DNA of 6,616 nt, from assembly GCA_020056155.1 (NCBI GenBank), contig JAGVII010000352.1, positions 1 to 6,616 of the forward strand. The letters run 5' to 3'. Source of the stretch: Afipia sp. (GTDB lineage: Bacteria; Pseudomonadota; Alphaproteobacteria; Rhizobiales; Xanthobacteraceae). Position numbers and translations under genes: made by a program. The notes under the pieces are model-generated. The model saw nothing but the letters and a program-made list of their open reading frames with translations. It was not told where the DNA came from and did no database searches. Position 1 is the stretch's first letter. Each line of letters begins with the position of its first letter. Below are positions 1 through 5,283 of this stretch, piece by piece.

Positions 1-734
1 ACCTCAACAATGTTTCGACGACCGCCAAACGGAGCGGAGATAACTACGTTCTGAATGGCGCGAAGGCCGCCGTGATCGGAGCGCCGTGGGCCGACAAGCT
101 TATCGTATCGGCGCGGACCCTGGGTGGCCCGCGCGACAATGCCGGCGTCAGCCTTTTCATCGTGGATCGTGAGTCGGCCGGGCTTCACTTGCAAAGTTTC
201 AAGACCATCGACGGGCGGCGTGCGGCTGAAATCATGCTGAAGGACGTCAGCATTCCTGCAACCCGGCTGCTCGGGGCGGAAGGAAAGGGTGTTGCGGCTC
301 TGGAGGCATGCCGTGACCGTGCCATCGCGGCGTTGTGCGCCGAGGCGACCGGTGCGATGGGCGAGCTCAATGCTGCGACGCTGGAATACACCAAGACGCG
401 CAAACAATTCGGCGTGGCGCTCGGAACATTCCAGGTGCTGCAGCACCGGATGGTGGACATGTTTACTGCCTTGGAGGAAGCGACGTCGTTGTCGCAGCAT
501 TTGAACCTGACCGTCGCTGAGAAGGATCAGCAGGCGTCGAAACTCGCCTCAGGCGCGAAGTCCAAGATCGGCGAAGCGGCACGCTTTGTAGGTGAGCAGG
601 CGATTCAGCTTCACGGCGGGATGGGCATGAGCGATGAACTGAACGTCGGCCACTATTTCAAGCGGATTGCGTCCATCAACATTCAGTTCGGCGATCCGAC
701 TTACCACCTGCTGCGTTACGCGCGCGCGGCCTGA
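1..734 (+). CDS. Acyl-CoA dehydrogenase, 3' part (5' end outside window)
   Basis: This is an FAD-dependent enzyme that oxidises an acyl-CoA to the trans-2-enoyl-CoA, the first step of beta-oxidation. The frame is open from base 3, so the 243 residues seen are only the C-terminal part of a protein usually about 370-400 residues long. The GTG at 72 is internal and not the start. Residues 1-90 of the fragment are the end of the middle beta domain (YVLNGAK at 15-21). The rest is the C-terminal helical domain, with R-KQFG (about 133-137), FQVLQH (143-148) and QLHGGMG (202-208), which bind FAD and shape the dimer. The YEGT-type motif carrying the catalytic glutamate of medium-chain enzymes is not visible; that area reads KRIASINIQFGD. 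This ending resembles, from memory, the small subunit of pimeloyl-CoA dehydrogenase (PimD), which pairs with a large subunit. The thiolase gene follows 137 bp downstream on the same strand. The family is certain; the substrate is not. Confidence 0.9.
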   Translation, partial: LNNVSTTAKRSGDNYVLNGAKAAVIGAPWADKLIVSARTLGGPRDNAGVSLFIVDRESAGLHLQSFKTIDGRRAAEIMLKDVSIPATRLLGAEGKGVAALEACRDRAIAALCAEATGAMGELNAATLEYTKTRKQFGVALGTFQVLQHRMVDMFTALEEATSLSQHLNLTVAEKDQQASKLASGAKSKIGEAARFVGEQAIQLHGGMGMSDELNVGHYFKRIASINIQFGDPTYHLLRYARAA

Positions 735-803
735 CCGTCGCATTCTGAGGGCTCCGGCATGGCAGCTTTGCTGTGAGAGTGAGACGCTTCTTATTGAATG
801 ACG

Positions 804-814
804 TATATCATATA
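804..814. promoter_or_regulatory. AT-rich inverted repeat upstream of the thiolase gene
   Basis: TATAT-C-ATATA is a perfect inverted repeat around one central base, in an AT-rich patch (about 791-816) of an otherwise GC-rich window. It lies 57 bp before the thiolase start, between the dehydrogenase and the thiolase genes. It could be a promoter -10 region or an operator. I could not fit a convincing -35/-10 pair: TTGAAT at 794-799 is too close to TATAAA at 811-816. The function is a guess. Confidence 0.25.
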
Positions 815-860
815 AAGTCGTATCAACCCAAGTCTGTCCCATGGACTCGACTCACGCCTC

Positions 861-864
861 GGAG
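861..864 (+). promoter_or_regulatory. Ribosome binding site of the thiolase gene
   Basis: GGAG lies 7 bases before the ATG at 872. The reading frame is open back to a GTG at 773, but this Shine-Dalgarno site and the typical thiolase N-terminus (MVDAVIVSTARTGIGK) both fix the start at 872. Confidence 0.75.
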
Positions 865-871
865 ATCTCGA

Positions 872-2056
872 ATGGTAGATGCAGTCATTGTTTCCACGGC
901 CCGCACTGGCATCGGCAAGGCCTATCGCGGCGCGCTCAACAACACCGAAGGCCCGACGATGGCGGGTCACGTAATGGCCGAAGCGGTGAAGCGCGCCGGG
1001 ATTGAGCCGGGCGAGGTTGAGGATGTGGTGATGGGCTGCGCCATGCAGCAGGGCACCATGGTGATGAACGTCGCGCGCAAGGGCGCGATTCGCGCCGGGC
1101 TACCGGTCACGGTCGCCGGTACGACCATCGATCGGCAGTGCGCATCTGGTTTGCAGGCGATTGCTGTCGCCGCGCGTTCGGTCATGCTGGACGGCGTCGA
1201 AGTCGCCATTGGCGGCGGCATTGAATCCATCAGCCTCGTTCAGAACGATCATATGAACAAGTTTCACGCGGTCGACGATGATTTGATGGCGATGAAGCCG
1301 GACATGTACATGTCGATGCTGGAGACCGCGGAGGTCGTCGCGGCGCGCTACAACATTCCGCGCGACAGGCAGGATGAGTACAGCCTCGAATGCCAGCGCC
1401 GCACCGGCGCGGCTATCCAGGGCGGCCGGTTCAACGATGAGATCGTACCGTTCAAGACCAGGATGGCGGTGATGGACAAGGAGACCAAGCAGGTCTCGTT
1501 CAAGGACATCACGCTGACCAAGGACGAGGGGCCGCGCCCGGATACCACTGCTGAGGGGCTCGCGAGCATCAAGCCGGTGTTTGAAGGCAAGACCATCAGC
1601 GCCGGCAATGCCAGTCAGCTTTCAGATGGAGCATCTGCCTGCGTCATCATGAGCGACAAGATCGCCGCCAAGAAGGGCCTCAAGCCGCTCGGCATCTTCC
1701 GTGGTTTCGTCGCAGCAGGCGTCGAGCCGGATGAGATGGGTGTCGGGCCGGTGGCCGCGATTCCGCGCCTGCTCAAACGGCACGGGCTCAAGATCGATGA
1801 CATCGATCTCTGGGAACTCAACGAAGCCTATGCCGTCCAGGTCATCTACTGCCGCGACAAGCTGGGAATCGATCCGGAAAAGCTCAACGTCAACGGCGGT
1901 TCGATCTCGATGGGGCATCCCTACGGTATGACCGGCGCACGTCTGGCCGGCCACGTTCTGATCGAAGGCCGCCGTCGCAAGGCCAAATACGGTGTGGTGA
2001 CCATGTGCATCGGTGGCGGCATGGGCGCAGCGGGACTTTTTGAAATCGTCCACTAG
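872..2056 (+). CDS. Acetyl-CoA C-acyltransferase (thiolase)
   Basis: This cytoplasmic enzyme cleaves a 3-oxoacyl-CoA with CoA to acetyl-CoA plus a shortened acyl-CoA (the last step of beta-oxidation), or runs in reverse. At 394 residues it has the full family length. All catalytic landmarks are present: nucleophile Cys90 in DRQCASGLQA, the NEAYA motif at 317-321, His349 in GGSISMGHP, and the second Cys379 in CIGGGMG. The start at 872 is set by GGAG at 861-864 and by the N-terminus MVDAVIVSTARTGIGK; the family more often has RTPIGK, so Gly13 is a small deviation. It lies 137 bp after an acyl-CoA dehydrogenase gene and is closed by a strong terminator, so it is the last gene of any shared transcript. 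The same thiolase type occurs in the pimeloyl-CoA (pim) operon of Rhodopseudomonas, but there, as I recall, the thiolase gene comes before the dehydrogenase genes. The chain length and direction used in the cell cannot be read from the sequence. Confidence 0.95.
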   Translation: MVDAVIVSTARTGIGKAYRGALNNTEGPTMAGHVMAEAVKRAGIEPGEVEDVVMGCAMQQGTMVMNVARKGAIRAGLPVTVAGTTIDRQCASGLQAIAVAARSVMLDGVEVAIGGGIESISLVQNDHMNKFHAVDDDLMAMKPDMYMSMLETAEVVAARYNIPRDRQDEYSLECQRRTGAAIQGGRFNDEIVPFKTRMAVMDKETKQVSFKDITLTKDEGPRPDTTAEGLASIKPVFEGKTISAGNASQLSDGASACVIMSDKIAAKKGLKPLGIFRGFVAAGVEPDEMGVGPVAAIPRLLKRHGLKIDDIDLWELNEAYAVQVIYCRDKLGIDPEKLNVNGGSISMGHPYGMTGARLAGHVLIEGRRRKAKYGVVTMCIGGGMGAAGLFEIVH

Positions 2057-2090
2057 CGTCCGTAACGCCGCATTACTCTCCCTGACTTGG

Positions 2091-2123
2091 CCCGGCTGCC
2101 GAAATGCAGCCGGGACTTTTTTT
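2091..2123 (+). terminator. Intrinsic terminator after the thiolase gene
   Basis: A perfect 9-bp stem, CCCGGCTGC (2091-2099) with GCAGCCGGG (2106-2114), encloses the 6-base loop CGAAAT. It is followed by AC and seven T residues (2117-2123). It sits 34 bases after the thiolase stop codon. It is a textbook rho-independent terminator on the + strand and separates the fatty-acid genes from the next gene. Confidence 0.9.
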
Positions 2124-2174
2124 AACTTTGGATGACGGCGGCGGCTGGCGTTCTGAAAATCATTTGAGGTGGTT

Positions 2175-2199
2175 AGAACAAAACTTCGCTTGAAGCGTT
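2175..2199 (+). promoter_or_regulatory. Possible EcfG-type promoter of the exported-protein gene
   Basis: AGAAC (2175-2179), a 16-base spacer and CGTT (2196-2199) match the alphaproteobacterial general-stress sigma factor consensus GGAAC-N16/17-CGTT, with one mismatch in the first base. The spacing is the same as in the exact match upstream of the convergent DUF1236 gene. Transcription would begin near 2206, giving a leader of roughly 50 bases. The -10 element overlaps a short palindrome, CGCTT-G-AAGCG (2187-2197). One such near match could be chance. Confidence 0.4.
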
Positions 2200-2222
2200 G
2201 TCAGCGGATAATGAATACTAAG

Positions 2223-2239
2223 CATCAGCCGTTCTGATG
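2223..2239 (+). promoter_or_regulatory. Small hairpin in the leader before the TTG start
   Basis: CATCAG (2223-2228) and CTGATG (2234-2239) form a perfect 6-bp inverted repeat around the loop CCGTT. It ends 16 bases before the proposed TTG start at 2256, next to the weak ribosome binding region (GGGTG, 2246-2250). It could affect translation or serve as a protein-binding site. The 3' arm contains an ATG (2237), which opens a different, unrelated frame. Confidence 0.3.
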
Positions 2240-2255
2240 AAGATCGGGTGCGAAA

Positions 2256-3014
2256 TTGCTGCGACGCAAGACTATTTTGGGATTTGGACTGTGCTCCGCC
2301 GCACTTCTGGCCGGCGGTTTTACCGCTGCCCCGACGCTGAGGCATTTTGGAGCGCCTACGTTCCTTCACGTTCAGGCCGAGTCCAAAATTCCTGCTCAGG
2401 AAGCCACCGCCGCAATTCCGGATCCACCGCCACCGCTCGCGCGAGCGCCTTCGGAGTCTTCCACTACCTCTAACCCTGCTACGCCCAGCCCGGCCAATCC
2501 GGACGACGAGAAAGCCGTTGCGGCGCGCCTGGTGTTTAACCGGGCGCTGGTCGACGCAGCGGTGCTGAATACCGAGTACGAGAATTTCAAGCGCGGCCGG
2601 AGCAAGAAGCCGGTCTCACTGTCGGCCTTTCGCAGCCTTGAATTGCGGCTGAACACCATCGCCGATGCCGATCCCGCCAACACCCAGGCGCGGGACATGG
2701 CGAATCTGATGAAGTTGCGTCAATACGAAATCCTTCAGCCATCCGTCGAAATTGCCGCCAGCGCCAACCGGTTACTTTACGCCCACGCCATGGCGGAACG
2801 TATGCGACACGACGGCATGCGCGTGGTCGTTTCCGGGAGGGGAAATAAATCGGTGCGTTTCACGTCGCCTCACATGACGCGAAAAATGGCCATGCAACTG
2901 GCGAAGTCCGCACAAATTCCTGAGAAGGCCAAGGCTCTTCAATTCCGGCGCGTTGTGTTCGGCAATGGCCGCCGATCCTGGACCTACGACGTTGCGCGGG
3001 GAAGGCTGCGCTAG
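2256..3014 (+). CDS. Hypothetical exported protein with Pro-rich linker and basic C-terminal domain
   Basis: I do not recognise a named family. The 252 residues begin with a basic end (RRK at 3-5) and a hydrophobic stretch (about 7-25), which reads as a signal peptide or an N-terminal membrane anchor facing the periplasm. Next comes a Pro/Ser/Ala-rich, probably disordered linker (44-82, with PDPPPP), a mainly helical region (about 85-182), and a basic C-terminal part (186-252) with an apparent strand-helix-strand pattern: MRVVVSG, MTRKMAMQLAK, FRRVVFGNGRRSWTYDV. TTG at 2256 is chosen because it is the first possible start after the in-frame stop TGA at 2238 and because it yields the complete signal sequence; the first in-frame ATG is far inside. 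The ribosome site is weak (GGGTG, 2246-2250). The Cys at 13 lacks a lipobox, and the Arg pair at 3-4 is only a poor Tat motif. Upstream is a near match to an EcfG promoter; downstream is a hairpin shared with the convergent DUF1236 gene. Confidence 0.75.
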   Translation: MLRRKTILGFGLCSAALLAGGFTAAPTLRHFGAPTFLHVQAESKIPAQEATAAIPDPPPPLARAPSESSTTSNPATPSPANPDDEKAVAARLVFNRALVDAAVLNTEYENFKRGRSKKPVSLSAFRSLELRLNTIADADPANTQARDMANLMKLRQYEILQPSVEIAASANRLLYAHAMAERMRHDGMRVVVSGRGNKSVRFTSPHMTRKMAMQLAKSAQIPEKAKALQFRRVVFGNGRRSWTYDVARGRLR

Positions 3015-3047
3015 ATCGTTCAGCGCTGGGTCTTTGCCAATAGAAGA

Positions 3048-3070
3048 GGGCCGGTCGATTGGACCGGCCC
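3048..3070. terminator. Shared hairpin between convergent genes, probable two-way terminator
   Basis: A perfect 9-bp GC-rich stem, GGGCCGGTC (3048-3056) with GACCGGCCC (3062-3070), surrounds a 5-base loop. It lies 33 bases after the stop of the + strand exported-protein gene and 27 bases after the stop of the - strand DUF1236 gene. The tails are only moderately T-rich in both directions (CTAATATCTT on +, TCTTCTATT on -), so termination may be incomplete. Confidence 0.65.
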
Positions 3071-3097
3071 CTAATATCTTGATGCCTTTCGTTCCGC

Positions 3098-3799
3098 TTA
3101 CGCTTCGAGAACGGCGACGATTTCCAGCGTGCGCGGGTTTACGACCACGATTTCATCGTTGACGAGGAAGAACTCATATCCGCGCCAGGCGGGATAGATC
3201 GTGATTACGTCAGCAGGAAGCGGGTGGAAAGTAACCGTCCGCGGAACCCGCGTGCCGACCGAGATCGAGAAGTTGATGTTCGTCACGGGCTTGATCTTTT
3301 GCTTGGTAATCGACGTACGGATCGTCGTGCGCTGTTCGGTTGACAGCTTTGCTCCGGCGCCAGCCTGGCCAGTCGTGGTTCCGGCCTTATCGGAAGCATT
3401 CTTCTGATCCGACTTCATGCCGTCTCTTTCGGCGGCGTTCTTCCGGTCGGCCTTCATTCCATCCTTCGACTTATCCATGTTCGTCTCGGACGCTGCCTTA
3501 CTGCCCTTCTGATCGCGGGTCTCCGCGCCCTTCGACCTCATTCCATCCTTGGTGCCATCTTGAGCACGCTGGGAATTTCCACCATCGCGAGGCATCTGGG
3601 CCTGACCGCCCTTCATTTCGCCAGCCGGAGCAGCGCCGCGGTTGGCTGGCGCAGCCTTCTCAGCAGGCGCGCCTGCGGGCGGTGCGGCCTGCGATGCGGC
3701 TGGGGCGTTCGGTGCATTGCCCGGCGCCTGAGCCGAGACCAACCCGGCGCTGCCGATCAGAGCGGCTGTCGCGACGCCAATCATAAACATGTTCCTCAT
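3098..3799 (-). CDS. DUF1236 family exported protein
   Basis: This 233-residue protein is predicted to be secreted to the periplasm. Its molecular function is unknown. It has a clear signal peptide (1-23, ending VSA before QAPG), then an Ala/Pro-rich stretch (24-60) and a highly charged low-complexity stretch (61-150) rich in K, D, G and M. That stretch includes a 13-residue tandem repeat (113-138). The C-terminal domain (151-233) starts with LSTEQRTTIR and ends with the DUF1236 signature: VPRTVTFHPLPADV, then YPAWRGYEFFLVNDEIVVV and NPRTLEIVAVL. The frame is open to an ATG at 3979, inside the preceding gene. The start at 3799 is preferred because GAGGAGG (3805-3811) lies 5 bases before it and because the signal peptide then begins at residue 1; ATG at 3802 is the only close rival. 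An exact EcfG promoter match sits about 30 bp upstream, so stress-induced expression independent of the polysaccharide genes is likely. Confidence 0.88.
   Translation of the reverse strand: MRNMFMIGVATAALIGSAGLVSAQAPGNAPNAPAASQAAPPAGAPAEKAAPANRGAAPAGEMKGGQAQMPRDGGNSQRAQDGTKDGMRSKGAETRDQKGSKAASETNMDKSKDGMKADRKNAAERDGMKSDQKNASDKAGTTTGQAGAGAKLSTEQRTTIRTSITKQKIKPVTNINFSISVGTRVPRTVTFHPLPADVITIYPAWRGYEFFLVNDEIVVVNPRTLEIVAVLEA
3386..3463 (-). repeat. Two tandem 39-bp units inside the DUF1236 gene
   Basis: The units encode DGMKADRKNAAER (residues 113-125) and DGMKSDQKNASDK (126-138), with 7 of 13 positions identical (DGMK, D, K, N, A). A looser relative, KDGMRSKGAETRD, lies at 84-96. They make up most of a charged, probably disordered linker between the signal peptide region and the DUF1236 domain. 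The repeat probably arose by in-frame duplication and may vary in copy number between strains. Confidence 0.7.
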
Positions 3800-3804
3800 C
3801 ATAT

Positions 3805-3811
3805 CCTCCTC
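3805..3811 (-). promoter_or_regulatory. Strong ribosome binding site of the DUF1236 gene
   Basis: On the - strand, GAGGAGG lies 5 bases before ATG 3799 and 2 bases before ATG 3802. This spacing favours 3799 as the start and argues against the upstream ATG at 3979. Confidence 0.8.
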
Positions 3812-3830
3812 GTTATCTGCCCGGGTCTTC

Positions 3831-3855
3831 AACGAGAAGCGATAAGCTCTGTTCC
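3831..3855 (-). promoter_or_regulatory. EcfG (general stress response) promoter of the DUF1236 gene
   Basis: Read on the - strand, GGAAC (3855-3851), a spacer of exactly 16 bases and CGTT (3834-3831) match in full the consensus known for the alphaproteobacterial general stress sigma factor EcfG (GGAAC-N16/17-CGTT). Transcription would begin near 3823, giving a leader of about 24 bases that contains the GAGGAGG ribosome site. The position, strand and distance all suit the DUF1236 gene. Activity is inferred, not shown. Confidence 0.75.
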
Positions 3856-3876
3856 CTGTGAAAACGGGATGTTGCG

Positions 3877-3890
3877 TGAACGGCCGTTCA
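3877..3890. promoter_or_regulatory. 14-bp perfect palindrome, possible operator
   Basis: TGAACGGCCGTTCA is its own reverse complement over all 14 bases. It lies in the 145-bp gap between the ligase/polymerase gene and the DUF1236 gene, about 21 bp upstream of the -35 element of the EcfG promoter. A palindrome of this size and form suits a dimeric regulator such as a TetR-type protein, and the position upstream of the promoter would suit an activator or a boundary element. It has no T-run and no loop, so it is unlikely to be a terminator. Confidence 0.45.
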
Positions 3891-3944
3891 TTCGGAACTT
3901 CTGCGGAGCAGGGCGCGGAATTTTTTCCGTCTACATTTTTCAGG

Positions 3945-5192
3945 TTACAGCGCATCGCGTGTTCGGGCGCGATACGCATAGGCGTGCGCGGCCGCGAACA
4001 TCGCCCACATGATGCCCAACATCATCCAGAAATGACGCCAGTGATCGACGTCGATGATGGCGGCTTCGCAGACGGTACCGAAGAACGCGGCAAAGATCGC
4101 GAGATACGTCCGCTGCCATGGCACGCGGACGAAGATCAGCTTGAATCCCATGATCACGGTAATGAACACGAGCGCCGGGAAGCAGATTCCTGCGATCCAG
4201 CCGCCCGACATAAACGCATTCAGGAAAGAATTATGGGTGTCCTCGGGAAAGAATTTCGTGAATTGGAGAGGGCCGATTCCGAACGGAAGTTCGAGCGCCA
4301 TCTGGAAGCCGAGCGCGTGCCGTCCAAATCGCCCGAAACGGCCGCTGTCGTAGCTCTGATGAAAGCTTGCCCGCTCTTTGAACAGGCCGCCAATAGAGTC
4401 GAACGACAGAAGTGCGACGAGGAGCAGTGCGGCACAGACGGCCGCCGCGATCGCTACCGCCACGATGCGGGTGCGCTGAGGCTGTGACGGTGTGGTGATG
4501 TACATCAAGATCAGCATGAGGGCCGAGCAGGCTACCAGTTGTCCCCAGGATGCACGCGAGAACGCGAGCAGCACGGCGAGGCTGAGAATTCCCAACCCGA
4601 CGACGCTGCCGAACGATTTGGAGAAGGGCCGGGTGACCACGTTCTGTAGAAGAAAGAGTGCCGGCAGGATCAGGTAGGCACCCAGCACGTTGGGGTCCTT
4701 GAAGGTTCCGCGCGCACGGCTGTACAGCGTGAAGAGATCGTAGCCGACGAGATGAAAGTATCCGGCGATGCCGGCAAGAGAGGCGATCAGGGCCCCGACT
4801 ATCAGGCCGCGGCGAAGGTATTCAAGCCTGCTGGCGGTGTCTTCGGACAGGACCATCGCGAAAAACAGGGCCGTGATGGCGAGATACCAGGATGTGAGAA
4901 TCCAGTTCAGAATCTCTTTCTTGTCCAGCAAATATATCGCGCAGATCGTGTAGCCCATATTGAGAAGAAACAGCAGGATCAAAAGCGGGATGAAAACCGG
5001 GCGCATCCGCAAGCCGGTGGCGAAGAAGAAGATCACCGATGCCAGCGTGATCAGTTCGTAAGGGCTTGGTTCGATGAAGACGATCGCTCCGCCGGCACCG
5101 ACGGCCCACATCAAAGCCCGCTGGATCGCCGCGATACGGGGCGGCGTCGCGGTCGCGGGGAGGGTGTAGTCTGTCGCGGCAAGTGAAGCCAT
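3945..5192 (-). CDS. O-antigen ligase / polysaccharide polymerase family membrane protein
   Basis: This inner-membrane protein of the Wzy/WaaL class (PF04932 type) joins undecaprenyl-linked sugar chains, either by polymerising repeat units or by transferring them to an acceptor on the periplasmic side. Its 415 residues contain about 12 hydrophobic segments (roughly 23-40, 46-60, 65-89, 98-115, 127-148, 171-187, 196-213, 216-233, 243-263, 331-352, 360-380, 387-405). A long loop (264-330) ends in EDTHNSFLNAF; His320 there fits the conserved loop histidine of the family. A second family motif, RARGTFKDPNVLGAYL, is at 159-174. The ATG at 5192 is the only good start. A possible ribosome site, AAGAGG (5205-5210), lies 12 bases upstream, rather far. 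It starts 91 bp after the sugar phosphotransferase gene on the same strand, which suggests an operon. Ligase and polymerase cannot be told apart from sequence alone. Some rhizobial exopolysaccharide polymerases belong to the same family. Confidence 0.88.
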   Translation of the reverse strand: MASLAATDYTLPATATPPRIAAIQRALMWAVGAGGAIVFIEPSPYELITLASVIFFFATGLRMRPVFIPLLILLFLLNMGYTICAIYLLDKKEILNWILTSWYLAITALFFAMVLSEDTASRLEYLRRGLIVGALIASLAGIAGYFHLVGYDLFTLYSRARGTFKDPNVLGAYLILPALFLLQNVVTRPFSKSFGSVVGLGILSLAVLLAFSRASWGQLVACSALMLILMYITTPSQPQRTRIVAVAIAAAVCAALLLVALLSFDSIGGLFKERASFHQSYDSGRFGRFGRHALGFQMALELPFGIGPLQFTKFFPEDTHNSFLNAFMSGGWIAGICFPALVFITVIMGFKLIFVRVPWQRTYLAIFAAFFGTVCEAAIIDVDHWRHFWMMLGIMWAMFAAAHAYAYRARTRDAL

Positions 5193-5283
5193 GCGGACCG
5201 GAATCCTCTTCGCGCCTTCTGCGCGTCAGGTCAGTGATTTGAGCATGACGCCAAAAGCACTCTCGCGCTTTCCGGCACCCTGC

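Noticed and set aside
773..871. A longer thiolase beginning at GTG 773
   Set aside because: The extra 33 residues do not resemble any thiolase N-terminus, whereas ATG 872 has a well-spaced GGAG and begins the conserved MVDAVIVSTAR sequence.
2256..2330. Lipoprotein or Tat signal on the exported hypothetical protein
   Set aside because: The Cys at residue 13 is preceded by FGL rather than a lipobox, and the residues after the Arg pair (K-T-I-L) do not fit the Tat consensus well.
3916..3929. CGGAA-TTTT-TTCCG inverted repeat after the ligase/polymerase gene as a terminator
   Set aside because: The stem is only 5 bp and the T residues form the loop rather than a tail, so it does not fit an intrinsic terminator. 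I see no good terminator for this gene.
3800..3979. A longer DUF1236 protein beginning at ATG 3979
   Set aside because: It would overlap the end of the ligase/polymerase gene, bury the signal peptide about 60 residues in, and start upstream of the EcfG promoter and the strong ribosome site.
3858..4487. Open + strand frame of about 209 codons opposite the ligase/polymerase gene
   Set aside because: The product is charged, low in hydrophobic order and has no family motif. The opposite strand encodes a clear 12-segment membrane protein, so this is a shadow frame of GC-rich coding DNA.
5211..5225. CGCGC-CTTCT-GCGCG hairpin just upstream of the ribosome site of the ligase/polymerase gene
   Set aside because: A 5-bp stem made only of G and C is common by chance in GC-rich DNA, and nothing else supports a regulatory role.
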